Part shown: positions 25,783 to 35,779 of the stretch, one piece after another
Layout of the letters: each line of letters opens with the position of its first letter
How positions within the stretch are numbered: position 1 is the first letter of the stretch
Source: Hyphomicrobiales bacterium
GTDB lineage: Bacteria; Pseudomonadota; Alphaproteobacteria; Rhizobiales; Rhizobiaceae
DNA: 64,000 bases
Direction: 5' to 3'
Assembly (NCBI GenBank): GCA_900472625.1
Contig: UCIT01000003.1
Coordinates: 97,391 to 161,390 of the forward strand
The notes under the pieces: generated by a model
The model's database searches: none
Told to the model about the DNA's origin: nothing
What the model saw: the letters and a program-made list of their open reading frames with translations, nothing else
Position numbers and translations under genes: made by a program

Positions 25783-26652
25783 CTAGATATCGATCTCGGC
25801 CCAGACCGGAAAATGATCGGAGCCTGCCGCCGTCGTATCGACGATGGCGGATCTTAGCCGGCTTTGAAGGCCTGAACTGACGAAGATGTAATCGAGATGC
25901 ATGCGTTTGCCGTGATCGGCGGGATCCATCCAGCTATAGCTTTCAGGCGCATAGGTTCCGAGCGCCGCAAGCGCGTCGACGGGCGTGCCGATGCGGGCGA
26001 TGCGGCCGTAGTAGCCGTCTCTGTTGCCGGCGAAGGCGCAGTATTCCCGCGATTCCGGCAGCATGTTAAAATCGCCCATGACTATATAGTCCTCGGGCAG
26101 CGGCAGTTCCTCGATGCCGAACTCGAAGGCGCCGGTCACCGATCCACCTTCGCGGGTAAACGCGTTGATGCGGTCGTTCAGGTGGTCGAGCTGGCGGATG
26201 CGCTCGTCGTTGGAGACGTGGTCGAGATGGACGGAATAGACGCGCAGGGCGCCGCCTGGCATATCGATCAGCGCCTCGGTGGCGCCGCGCTGCAGGTTCA
26301 GCTTGGTGAGCGTGCGGCTGCGTGGCAGAAGCAGCATGCGGGTGGACAGAATGGGCCAGCGCGACAGGACCATGTTGCCGAATTGCAGACGCATATTGCG
26401 GGGTGCGGGCGTGCCGTCGACAGCTGGCATATGTACGTCGCAGGCCGGGCCATAGACCCAGAAATAGTCGGGGAACAGCGCGGCGAGGTCGGCCACCATG
26501 TCGGCAAACCGGTTCGTCGCGAAGCCACGGGTGACTTCCTGCAGCGCGATCACGTCGGCACCACGCAGGCTTTCGGCGATTCGTTCGAGATCGTAGATGC
26601 CGTCGAGACCGAAGCCGTACTGTATGTTATAGCTCGCAAACCTAACGATAAT
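25783..26652 (-). CDS. Endonuclease/exonuclease/phosphatase (EEP) family protein
   Basis: A protein of about 289 residues with the metal-dependent EEP fold shared by exonuclease III, sphingomyelinases and inositol phosphatases. Motifs are FASYNIQYGFG (start of the fold), ALQEVTRG (metal Glu), VYSVHLDHVS, VMGDFNMLPES, LDYIFVS and the catalytic SDHFPV. No signal peptide is seen. The start is unclear. GGAGG (26663-26659) is followed 6 nt later by ATT then ATC, just where homologues begin; no ATG, GTG or TTG fits. An upstream in-frame GTG would add about 20 odd residues. It is divergent from obgE. Confidence 0.85.
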   Translation of the reverse strand: MIVRFASYNIQYGFGLDGIYDLERIAESLRGADVIALQEVTRGFATNRFADMVADLAALFPDYFWVYGPACDVHMPAVDGTPAPRNMRLQFGNMVLSRWPILSTRMLLLPRSRTLTKLNLQRGATEALIDMPGGALRVYSVHLDHVSNDERIRQLDHLNDRINAFTREGGSVTGAFEFGIEELPLPEDYIVMGDFNMLPESREYCAFAGNRDGYYGRIARIGTPVDALAALGTYAPESYSWMDPADHGKRMHLDYIFVSSGLQSRLRSAIVDTTAAGSDHFPVWAEIDI

Positions 26653-26669
26653 CTTTGACCTCCGGATGA

Positions 26670-28963
<2,294 letters not shown>

Positions 28964-28971
<8 letters not shown>

Positions 28972-30247
28972 TACCGTCGTGCAGAGCCCTGACATTGACG
29001 CGCTGATGAATGACATCGGCCGCAAGGCCAAGGCTGCGGCGCGACCGTTGGGCTTTGCCTCGACCGCATCCAAGAATGCCGCGCTTGCCGCCATGGCCGA
29101 CGCGATCATCGCGAACAAAGCGCACATCCTCAGCGAAAACGCCAAGGACCTGAAGGATGCGTCCGGCGGTGATATGCTGGCCTCTTTCGTCGATCGGCTG
29201 ACGCTGACCGACAAGCGCGTCGACGAGATGGCCGAGGGCATTCGTGCGATCGCGGCGCTGAAGGATCCGGTTGGCGAGGTGATCAGCAGCTGGGACCGTC
29301 CGAACGGCCTTGAGATCGAGCGCGTGCGTACACCGCTCGGCGTTATCGGGGTGATTTTCGAGAGCCGTCCGAATGTGACGGCGGATGCGGGTGCGCTGTG
29401 CGTGAAGGCTGGCAATTCAGTCATTCTGCGTTGCGGCTCGGATTCGCGCCGTTCGTCCAAGGCGATCCATGAATGCCTTGTTCAGGGCCTCAAGGCGGCC
29501 GGGCTTCCGGAACATGCGATCCAGCTGGTGCCGACGACCGATCGCGCCGCCGTCGGCGCCATGTTGCGCGGGCTTGAGGGCTCGATCGACGTCATCATTC
29601 CGCGCGGCGGCAAGAGCCTCGTGTCGCGGGTGCAGAACGAGGCCCGGGTGCCGGTGTTCGCGCATCTGGAAGGGCTTTGCCATATCTACGTCGATGCCTC
29701 CGCCGATCTCGACATGGCGAAGAACATCCTCGTCAACGCCAAGATGCGCCGGACCGGCATCTGCGGTGCCGTCGAAACCATTCTTGTCGATAGCGCCGTC
29801 AAGGACACGCATCTCGTTCCGCTGCTCGAGGTTCTCTCGGACGCCGGTTGCGAGGTTCGCGGATCGTCGGTTGTCGTCAACGCGGCACCGGGGACGAAAC
29901 CCGCGACCGACGATGACTGGTCGACGGAGTATCTCGATGCCATCGTCTCGGTGGCCGTGGTCGATGGCATATCGGGGGCGATCGAGCACATTCAAACCTA
30001 TTCGTCGAACCACACGGAAGCGGTAATCGCCGAGGATGTTTCGGTCGTCGAACGCTTCTTCACGGAAATTGATTCCGCCATCCTGCTGCACAACGCCTCG
30101 ACGCAATTCGCCGATGGCGGCGAATTCGGCATGGGGGCTGAGATCGGCATTGCCACCGGCAAGATGCATGCGCGCGGCCCCGTCGGGGTCGAGCAACTGA
30201 CCTCGTTCAAATACCGCGTGCACGGCACCGGACAAATCCGGACCTAG
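28964..30247 (+). CDS. proA: Gamma-glutamyl phosphate reductase (glutamate-5-semialdehyde dehydrogenase)
   Basis: A 427-residue NADPH-dependent enzyme for the second step of proline synthesis. [18 protein letters not shown] and the IPRGGKSLV motif are diagnostic. The catalytic Cys lies in [17 protein letters not shown], and [20 protein letters not shown] closes the protein. Its start overlaps the proB stop, and nadD follows 1 nt after its stop, giving a tight obgE-proB-proA-nadD operon. Confidence 0.97.
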
Positions 30248-30248
30248 C

Positions 30249-30872
30249 GTGATCAACGACGAAATAGACCGACACCATCTTCGCATGCCGCATGCAGAGC
30301 GGGGCATGGTGGTCGGTCTTTTCGGCGGCTCGTTCAATCCGCCGCATCAGGGCCACGCGCTGGTCGCCGAAATCGCCATCAAGCAGCTTGGTCTGAATCA
30401 GCTGTGGTGGATGGTGACACCCGGCAATCCGTTGAAGGATCGCAGCCAGTTGCTGCCATTGTCCGAGCGGATCCAATTGAGCGAGAAGCTCGCCAAGCAT
30501 CCGGCCATCAAGGTGACGGCGTTCGAGAAGGATTTCGGCACCAGCTATACCGCCCACACGCTGGCGCGGGTCAAAGCCTGCAATCCGCACGTCCACTTCA
30601 TCTGGATCATGGGCGCCGACAGCCTGAAGACATTTCATCGCTGGCAGAAGTGGCAGGACATCGCCCGGACGTTTCCGATCGCGGTCATCGACCGCCCTGG
30701 CGCGACGCTGTCGTTTCTGTCGTCGAAGATGGCGAAGACCTTCGATTTCGCACGCGTCGACGAAGAGGATTCGCGGGCGCTCTGGAAAAAATCGGCGCCG
30801 GCCTGGACATTCATCCACGGCCCGCGATCGCGTCTGAGCTCGACGGCGATCCGCGCAAAAAATGGTGCCTGA
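30249..30872 (+). CDS. nadD: Nicotinate-nucleotide adenylyltransferase
   Basis: A 207-residue enzyme that joins ATP and nicotinate mononucleotide in NAD synthesis. The nucleotidyltransferase motif GLFGGSFNPPHQGH is at residues 23-36 and the C-terminal SxTxxR-type motif is SSTAIR. The start chosen is GTG 30249, right after proA; an ATG at 30282 (MPHAERG) is a real alternative and matches the usual N-terminus of rhizobial homologues. In many alphaproteobacteria rsfS follows directly; here an sRNA and the mod locus separate them. Confidence 0.94.
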   Translation: MINDEIDRHHLRMPHAERGMVVGLFGGSFNPPHQGHALVAEIAIKQLGLNQLWWMVTPGNPLKDRSQLLPLSERIQLSEKLAKHPAIKVTAFEKDFGTSYTAHTLARVKACNPHVHFIWIMGADSLKTFHRWQKWQDIARTFPIAVIDRPGATLSFLSSKMAKTFDFARVDEEDSRALWKKSAPAWTFIHGPRSRLSSTAIRAKNGA

Positions 30873-30889
30873 GCACCGATTTGATCAAG

Positions 30890-31018
30890 CCTGAAAATGA
30901 AAAGCCCGACGGGGGAGGATCCGTCGGGCTTAAAACTTGACCGACAACTGGGAGGAGGAGTGTTGCCGATCCGTTACCGAACGACTTTGGGAGGAGGAGA
31001 TCGTCGTTCGGTAAGTTT
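30890..31018 (-). ncRNA. Alpha-r14 family (NfeR1-like) trans-acting small RNA
   Basis: On the minus strand this stretch folds into three hairpins, each with an anti-Shine-Dalgarno loop. Hairpin 1 has a perfect 12-bp stem (30974-30985 with 31003-31014) and loop CTCCTCCTCCC. Hairpin 2 (30941-30968) has a 7-bp stem with one G-U pair and again CTCCTCCTCCC. Hairpin 3 has an 11-bp stem (30902-30912 with 30921-30931), loop ATCCTCCC, and is followed by TTCATTTTC, which makes it the terminator. This is the architecture of the rhizobial alpha-r14 sRNAs, about 120 nt long, which repress many mRNAs by pairing at ribosome-binding sites. The 5' end is approximate. Confidence 0.85.
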
Positions 31019-31361
31019 GTTGTACTCGGATCAGCGAGAAACGAAAGAGAAATTGGTGCATTGCAGCAATGCGTTTTTGACATGTGTTTTAATGTCGCAG
31101 CATCGCCGATGCTTATTTTCTCCGCAAATCCGCGCCGTGTAGGGCTTTAACTTGCCTTTCGTCATGTTTACGCGAGCCTTTCGTGCGGAGCTACTTGCTC
31201 GATGCCGATCCCGGCGGCCACCAACCATGCATGTTGCGCGTGACTGAAACGCTCCCAAAAGACAGTTTGGATGCGCTGTAGTTCGCGGAATATAGCGCTG
31301 GCCAACACACCGGTTCCGTTATATCTGTCGGGATATCTCGGAGCATTTGGGGAAGAAATTC
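31019..31361. other. Non-coding region between the sRNA and modA
   Basis: The left part should hold the sRNA promoter; a weak TACAAC box lies about 10 nt before the first hairpin on the minus strand. On the plus strand there are two small terminator-like hairpins: GCATTG-CAG-CAATGC followed by GTTTTT at 31058-31078, and AGCATC-GCC-GATGCT followed by TATTTT near 31098-31117. The right part carries the modA promoter and a possible molybdate-regulator half site. No supported gene is present. Confidence 0.5.
31317..31324. promoter_or_regulatory. Possible ModE half-site upstream of modA
   Basis: CGTTATAT resembles the CGTTATATA half-site of known mo-boxes and lies 38 nt before the modA start. A second TATA-containing element (CGGAATATAGCG) lies 25-30 nt upstream. 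The symmetry is poor, so this is tentative; the modE gene downstream of modC makes regulation at this point likely. Confidence 0.3.
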
Positions 31362-32147
31362 ATGCACGATCGTCGTCACTGGTTCAAATTTGCAGCCGTC
31401 GCTGTCTCGGCCATCTGGCTGGGCGCTACCGCCGGTTCTGCGGTCGCCGCAGAAAAGGTCACGGTGTTTGCCGCCGCAAGTATGAAGAACGCGCTCGATG
31501 CCGCCAATGCCGCCTGGTCCAAGGAGAGTGGCAAGGAAACGGTTGTTTCTTACGCCGCAAGTTCGGCGCTGGCAAAGCAGATCGAGGGCGGCGCTCCGGC
31601 TGACGTCTTCATCTCGGCCGATCTGGACTGGATGGACTACCTGGCCAAGAAGAACCTGATCAAGGCGGATACCCGCGTCAACCTGCTGGGCAACAGCATC
31701 GTGCTGGTCGCCGCCAAGGGCAAGGCCAAGCCGGTCGACATCAAGCAGGGCTTCGATCTTTCCGGCCTGCTCGGCGATGGCAAGCTGGCGATGGGCGAAG
31801 TCAAGTCCGTTCCCGCCGGCAAGTACGGCAAGGCCGCGCTCGAAAAGCTTGGCGTCTGGCCGTCGGTCGAAGGCAAGGTTGCCGGCGCTGAAAGCGTTCG
31901 TGCAGCGCTCGCGCTGGTCTCGCGCGGCGAAGCGCCTTTCGGCATCGTCTACAAGACCGACGTGACGGCTGATCCGGGCGTTGCGATCGCCGGCACCTTC
32001 CCTGCCGATTCGCATCCGCCGATCACCTATCCGATCGCGATCCTGTCGGAGAGCAAGAACGCCGATACGGCAGCCTACCTGGACTTCCTGAAGTCCGACA
32101 AGGCGGCGCATTTCTTCACCGAACAGGGTTTCACTATTCTGAAATGA
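31362..32147 (+). CDS. modA: Molybdate ABC transporter substrate-binding protein
   Basis: A 261-residue periplasmic protein that captures molybdate or tungstate. It has a signal peptide (MHDRRHWFKFAAVAVSAIW to GSAVAA, cut before EKVTVFAAASM). The binding-pocket blocks are VFAAASMKNAL, SYAASSALAKQI, GAPADVFISAD and the region GEAPFGIVYKTDV. The ATG at 31362 is preceded by GGGGAAG. It is the first gene of modABC. Confidence 0.96.
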   Translation: MHDRRHWFKFAAVAVSAIWLGATAGSAVAAEKVTVFAAASMKNALDAANAAWSKESGKETVVSYAASSALAKQIEGGAPADVFISADLDWMDYLAKKNLIKADTRVNLLGNSIVLVAAKGKAKPVDIKQGFDLSGLLGDGKLAMGEVKSVPAGKYGKAALEKLGVWPSVEGKVAGAESVRAALALVSRGEAPFGIVYKTDVTADPGVAIAGTFPADSHPPITYPIAILSESKNADTAAYLDFLKSDKAAHFFTEQGFTILK

Positions 32148-32255
32148 TGCTGGCCTGACGTAATCCAAGCCTGAAATGATTGCGGATTCAAACGCAACCA
32201 CCTAGCCTGAAGGCCCGCCTCGTGGGCCTTCGATGTTTTCTGGAGACGTCTGGAT

Positions 32256-32957
32256 TTGGAATCACTGGGTCTGAGCAGCGACGAGTGGACGGCAATTCTG
32301 CTCAGCCTGCGGGTGTCGGTCGTGGCAATGCTGGTCAGCCTTCCGTTCGGGATCGGTGCCGCTCTGCTGCTGGCGCGCGGTCGCTTCTGGGGGAAGTCGA
32401 TCCTCAACGGCATCATTCACATGCCGCTGATCCTGCCGCCCGTCGTCACCGGCTTCATCCTTCTCGTCCTGTTCGGCCGGCGCGGGTTGATCGGCGCCTT
32501 TCTCGACCAGCATTTCGGCATCGTCTTCTCGTTTCGCTGGACAGGGGCGGCGCTTGCCTGCGCCGTCATGGCCTTCCCGCTGATGGTTCGCAGCATCCGC
32601 CTGTCGATCGAGGCGATCGACCGCAAGCTCGAAGAGGCGGCCGGCACGCTGGGGGCCAATCCGTTCTGGGTGTTCGTGACCGTGACGCTACCCCTGACCC
32701 TGCCCGGCATCATCGCCGGCATGATTTTGGCCTTTGCAAAGGCAATGGGCGAGTTCGGCGCAACGATCACCTTCGTGTCGAACATACCGGGCGAAACCCA
32801 GACGCTGTCGGCGGCCATCTACTCGTTCACGCAGGTGCCCGGCGGCGATGCCGGGGCACTGCGACTGACACTGGTGGCCGTGGCGATCTCCATGGCGGCG
32901 CTACTGGCTTCCGAGTTTCTGTCGCGGATCATCGGCAAGAGGATCGATCCGCAATGA
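32256..32957 (+). CDS. modB: Molybdate ABC transporter permease
   Basis: A 233-residue inner-membrane permease with about five helices. The EAA loop is [21 protein letters not shown], and [20 protein letters not shown] is diagnostic of ModB. The start is a TTG at 32256 ([11 protein letters not shown]) with GGAGA upstream; no ATG is available before the first helix. It is coupled by ATGA to modC. About 108 nt separate it from modA. Confidence 0.95.
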   Translation: MESLGLSSDEWTAILLSLRVSVVAMLVSLPFGIGAALLLARGRFWGKSILNGIIHMPLILPPVVTGFILLVLFGRRGLIGAFLDQHFGIVFSFRWTGAALACAVMAFPLMVRSIRLSIEAIDRKLEEAAGTLGANPFWVFVTVTLPLTLPGIIAGMILAFAKAMGEFGATITFVSNIPGETQTLSAAIYSFTQVPGGDAGALRLTLVAVAISMAALLASEFLSRIIGKRIDPQ

Positions 32958-34021
32958 CGCTTGTCGTGAACGCAAAGCACAGGTTCGCAGGCTTTTTCCT
33001 GGATGCCGGCTTCACATCCGAGCGCGGCATCACGGCGCTTTTCGGCCGCTCCGGCTCGGGTAAGACATCGATGATCCGGATGATCGCCGGGCTGACCCGA
33101 CCGGACGAGGCGCGGATCAGTCTCGACGGCGAAGTGCTGACGGACACGGCGAAGCGGATCTTCGTTGCCCGGCATCGGCGGCGGTTCGGCTACGTGTTTC
33201 AGGAAGCCCGGCTCTTCCCGCATCTGAGCGTTCGCCAAAACCTGGCCTATGGTCGGTGGTTCGCGCCCAAAGGCGGCCGCGGCGAAAGTCTGGAGCGGAT
33301 CGTCGACCTGCTCGACATCGAAGGATTGCTGGGCCGCGGTCCGCAGCACCTGTCCGGCGGCGAAAAACAGCGCGTGGCGATCGGCCGTGCGCTGCTGTCG
33401 TCGCCGCGCCTGCTGTTGATGGACGAACCGCTCGCAGCGCTCGACGAAGCCCGTAAGGCAGAGGTCATGCCCTTTCTGGAGCGGTTGCGCGACGAGATGG
33501 ATATTCCGATCGTCTATGTCAGCCACTCGGTGTCGGAAGTGGCGCGTCTGGCCGACCAGGTCGTGGTGATGCAGGACGGCAGGGTGCAGGCCGTCGGATC
33601 GGCGACCGAGGTGCTGAGCCTTCCCGTGGCATCGCTCGATCGGCGCGAGGCCGGCGCTCTGTTGCAGGGGCGGATCGAGGCGGTCGATATCGGCCATCGT
33701 CTCGCGACCATCTCGCTTGCCGGCACGCGGCTTTATGTACCGGACGCGGGACTTGTCCTCGGCAAGCCGGTGCGCATCCGTGTTCCGTCCCGTGACGTGA
33801 TGCTGGCGACGAAGCGACCGGAAGGTTTGAGCGCCTTGAATGTGATCGAGGGCGTCATCGAGCAGGTGAACCGCACCGACGATGCGACGGTCGATGTCAC
33901 GGTCAATTGCGGTGGGGACCGTATCCAGTCGCGGATCACCAGTCTGTCGGCGGAGCGGATGGCGCTGCAGAGCGGCATGCCGATCTTCGCCATCATCAAG
34001 ACGGTGGCGCTGGAACCCTGA
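32954..34021 (+). CDS. modC: Molybdate ABC transporter ATP-binding protein
   Basis: A 355-residue ATPase. The nucleotide-binding domain has [11 protein letters not shown] (Walker A), [16 protein letters not shown] (signature), [13 protein letters not shown] (Walker B) and YVSHSVSEV. The C-terminal third (from about residue 285, [16 protein letters not shown]) is a TOBE/MOP domain that may bind molybdate as a regulator of transport. It starts at ATG 32954 overlapping the modB stop. Confidence 0.96.
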   Translation: MTLVVNAKHRFAGFFLDAGFTSERGITALFGRSGSGKTSMIRMIAGLTRPDEARISLDGEVLTDTAKRIFVARHRRRFGYVFQEARLFPHLSVRQNLAYGRWFAPKGGRGESLERIVDLLDIEGLLGRGPQHLSGGEKQRVAIGRALLSSPRLLLMDEPLAALDEARKAEVMPFLERLRDEMDIPIVYVSHSVSEVARLADQVVVMQDGRVQAVGSATEVLSLPVASLDRREAGALLQGRIEAVDIGHRLATISLAGTRLYVPDAGLVLGKPVRIRVPSRDVMLATKRPEGLSALNVIEGVIEQVNRTDDATVDVTVNCGGDRIQSRITSLSAERMALQSGMPIFAIIKTVALEP

Positions 34022-34038
34022 TCGACCTCATCGCGATG

Positions 34039-34398
34039 TCAGGGCTGCCGGTTGGCCTCGAGCCAGTCGAGATCGGCGGCGAGCATGGCGCGGATCGTCT
34101 GTTCCATGTGCCGAAAGCGGTTGAGCAGCTCTTCTCCGAATGCCGTCAGAACCGCGCCGCCGCCCTTCTGCCCGCCACGCTGCGATTCGACGACGGGATG
34201 CTTGAACATCCGGTTCATTTCGCTGACGAGCAGCCAGGCGCGACGGTAGGACATGTCCATCGCGCGCCCGGCAGCCGAGATCGACCCCGTTTGCATGATG
34301 TGCTCCAGCAGTTCCATCTTGCCGCGGCCAAGGCGATCCTCGTGCGGGAAATTGATCCGAAGTATCGGCGTGAGCGTGTTCTGTGAGGCGTTTTTCAT
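34039..34398 (-). CDS. ModE-type winged-helix regulator lacking the molybdate-binding domain
   Basis: A 119-residue DNA-binding protein matching the N-terminal domain of ModE: LLEHIMQTGSISAAGRAMDM, then SYRRAWLLVSEMN, form the winged helix-turn-helix, and GGQKGGGAVLTAFGEELL is the conserved wing. The C-terminal MOP repeats are absent, so molybdate sensing would need a partner or another signal. It is convergent with modC, 17 nt away. The ATG at 34398 is preferred over a GTG at 34413; neither has a strong ribosome-binding site. It likely regulates modABC. Confidence 0.85.
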   Translation of the reverse strand: MKNASQNTLTPILRINFPHEDRLGRGKMELLEHIMQTGSISAAGRAMDMSYRRAWLLVSEMNRMFKHPVVESQRGGQKGGGAVLTAFGEELLNRFRHMEQTIRAMLAADLDWLEANRQP

Positions 34399-34648
34399 AT
34401 GCAATCTTTGCACCCGGGGCGTCTGGTGACTTTACGCAGGCTGGCGGCGACTGTACACAGCCGGATGAATGCACAGCAGGTGGAACCACGCATCGGCCCC
34501 CGCAAATCCGGCGTTTATTCTTTGTGATCGCGGGCGTCTTGAAAGATTAATGGTTCGGTGCCTATCTTAATACTGATTTGGCTTAACCATGATTTGGTTC
34601 GCCAAATCAGTGATGTGCATGCTTTGTCATTCCGAGAAAGGGAAAGCA

Positions 34649-35059
34649 CTGACAACAGTACACGCCAAGGGAAACACGAAAGTCGTTGTCCCGAAGAGCC
34701 CGGAACGTGGCGTCGATGCCGCTGCCCGCGCCCTGCACGCCGTCCTCGTCAGCCTCGAGGACTCCAAAGCTGAAGATATCGTTTCTATCGACATTGCCGG
34801 AAAATCGGCGCTCGGAGACTTCATGGTTGTCGTCTCGGGCCGTTCGAGCAGGCATGTCATGGCGATCGCCGATCACCTGCTCACCGACTTGAAGGACGAG
34901 GGCTTCGGCTCCGCACGCGTCGAGGGCCAGGAGGCAGGCGACTGGATCCTGATCGATACCGGCGACATCATCGTGCATGTGTTCCGTCCCGAAATCCGCG
35001 AGTTCTACAACATCGAGAAGATGTGGGCGGCTCCCGATATGGACGAGACGCTGCACTAG
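34649..35059 (+). CDS. rsfS: Ribosomal silencing factor RsfS
   Basis: A protein of about 136 residues that binds L14 and blocks 50S-30S joining under starvation. It has the full RsfS core: LEDSKAEDIVSIDIAGKSA, GDFMVVVSGRSSRHV, ARVEGQEAGDWILIDTGD and VHVFRPEIREFYNIEKMW. The start is debatable. CTG at 34649 gives the N-terminus (M)TTVHAKG expected for rhizobial homologues and has GGGA 5 nt upstream. In-frame ATGs at 34589, 34613 and 34619 would add odd Cys-rich residues and lack ribosome-binding sites. It precedes rlmH as usual. Confidence 0.93.
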   Translation: MTTVHAKGNTKVVVPKSPERGVDAAARALHAVLVSLEDSKAEDIVSIDIAGKSALGDFMVVVSGRSSRHVMAIADHLLTDLKDEGFGSARVEGQEAGDWILIDTGDIIVHVFRPEIREFYNIEKMWAAPDMDETLH

Positions 35060-35175
35060 CAGGTCTGTGGACGCGACGTCCCACGCCTGATAGAGGCAAA
35101 TGACTGGGCCGGAGGCTTAAAAACCCGGCCTACGGTACGATTGTGCCACAATATGCCTCACAGCAGGAGCGGACG

Positions 35176-35658
35176 ATGCGAATAGGTCTTTTTGCCGTGG
35201 GGCGGCTCAAATCCGGCCCGGAGAAGGATCTTGCGGCGCGTTATTTCGATCGGTTCGCCAAGGCTGGCCCTGCCATCGGCCTGGAATTCTCTCGTGTTGC
35301 CGAAGTGGCCGAAAGTCGCGCCTCCAATGCCGAGACGCGCAAACGCGACGAAGCGGCGATGTTGCAGAAGTCGCTGGCCGACGGCAGCGTTCTGATCCTG
35401 CTGGATGAACGCGGCAAGGCGCTCGACAGCGAGGCCTTTGCGGCCCTGCTCAGTAATTACCGTGATCAGGGAAAGCGCGACCTGACGATTGCGATCGGCG
35501 GCGCCGATGGGCTGGATCCGGCGCTTTACGATCGTGCCGACGCAACGCTCTGCCTTGGCAAGATGACCTGGCCGCACCAACTGGTGCGCACGCTGATCGC
35601 GGAGCAGCTCTATCGCGCCGTTACCATCCTTTCCGGACATCCCTATCACCGCGTCTGA
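35176..35658 (+). CDS. rlmH: 23S rRNA (pseudouridine1915-N3)-methyltransferase
   Basis: A 160-residue SPOUT-class methyltransferase that modifies helix 69 of 23S rRNA. It starts MRIGLFAVGRLKSGPEKDLA. The SAM-binding knot residues are visible in LLDERGKALDSEAFA, the loop IAIGGADGLDP and the C-terminal LVRTLIAEQLYRAVTILSGH with PYHRV. The start at 35176 follows AGGAGCGG. It is about 120 nt after rsfS. Confidence 0.96.
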   Translation: MRIGLFAVGRLKSGPEKDLAARYFDRFAKAGPAIGLEFSRVAEVAESRASNAETRKRDEAAMLQKSLADGSVLILLDERGKALDSEAFAALLSNYRDQGKRDLTIAIGGADGLDPALYDRADATLCLGKMTWPHQLVRTLIAEQLYRAVTILSGHPYHRV

Positions 35659-35779
35659 GCCTTCACGGGCATTCACGCAGGTGTGTCTTGCGCCTTCCGC
35701 CGTCTGGCTCCAATCTTTCTGGCAAAGACGGTCAAATCAGCTTAATCTCCGCGCGGTTCAAGAGGATTGACCGAACTGC

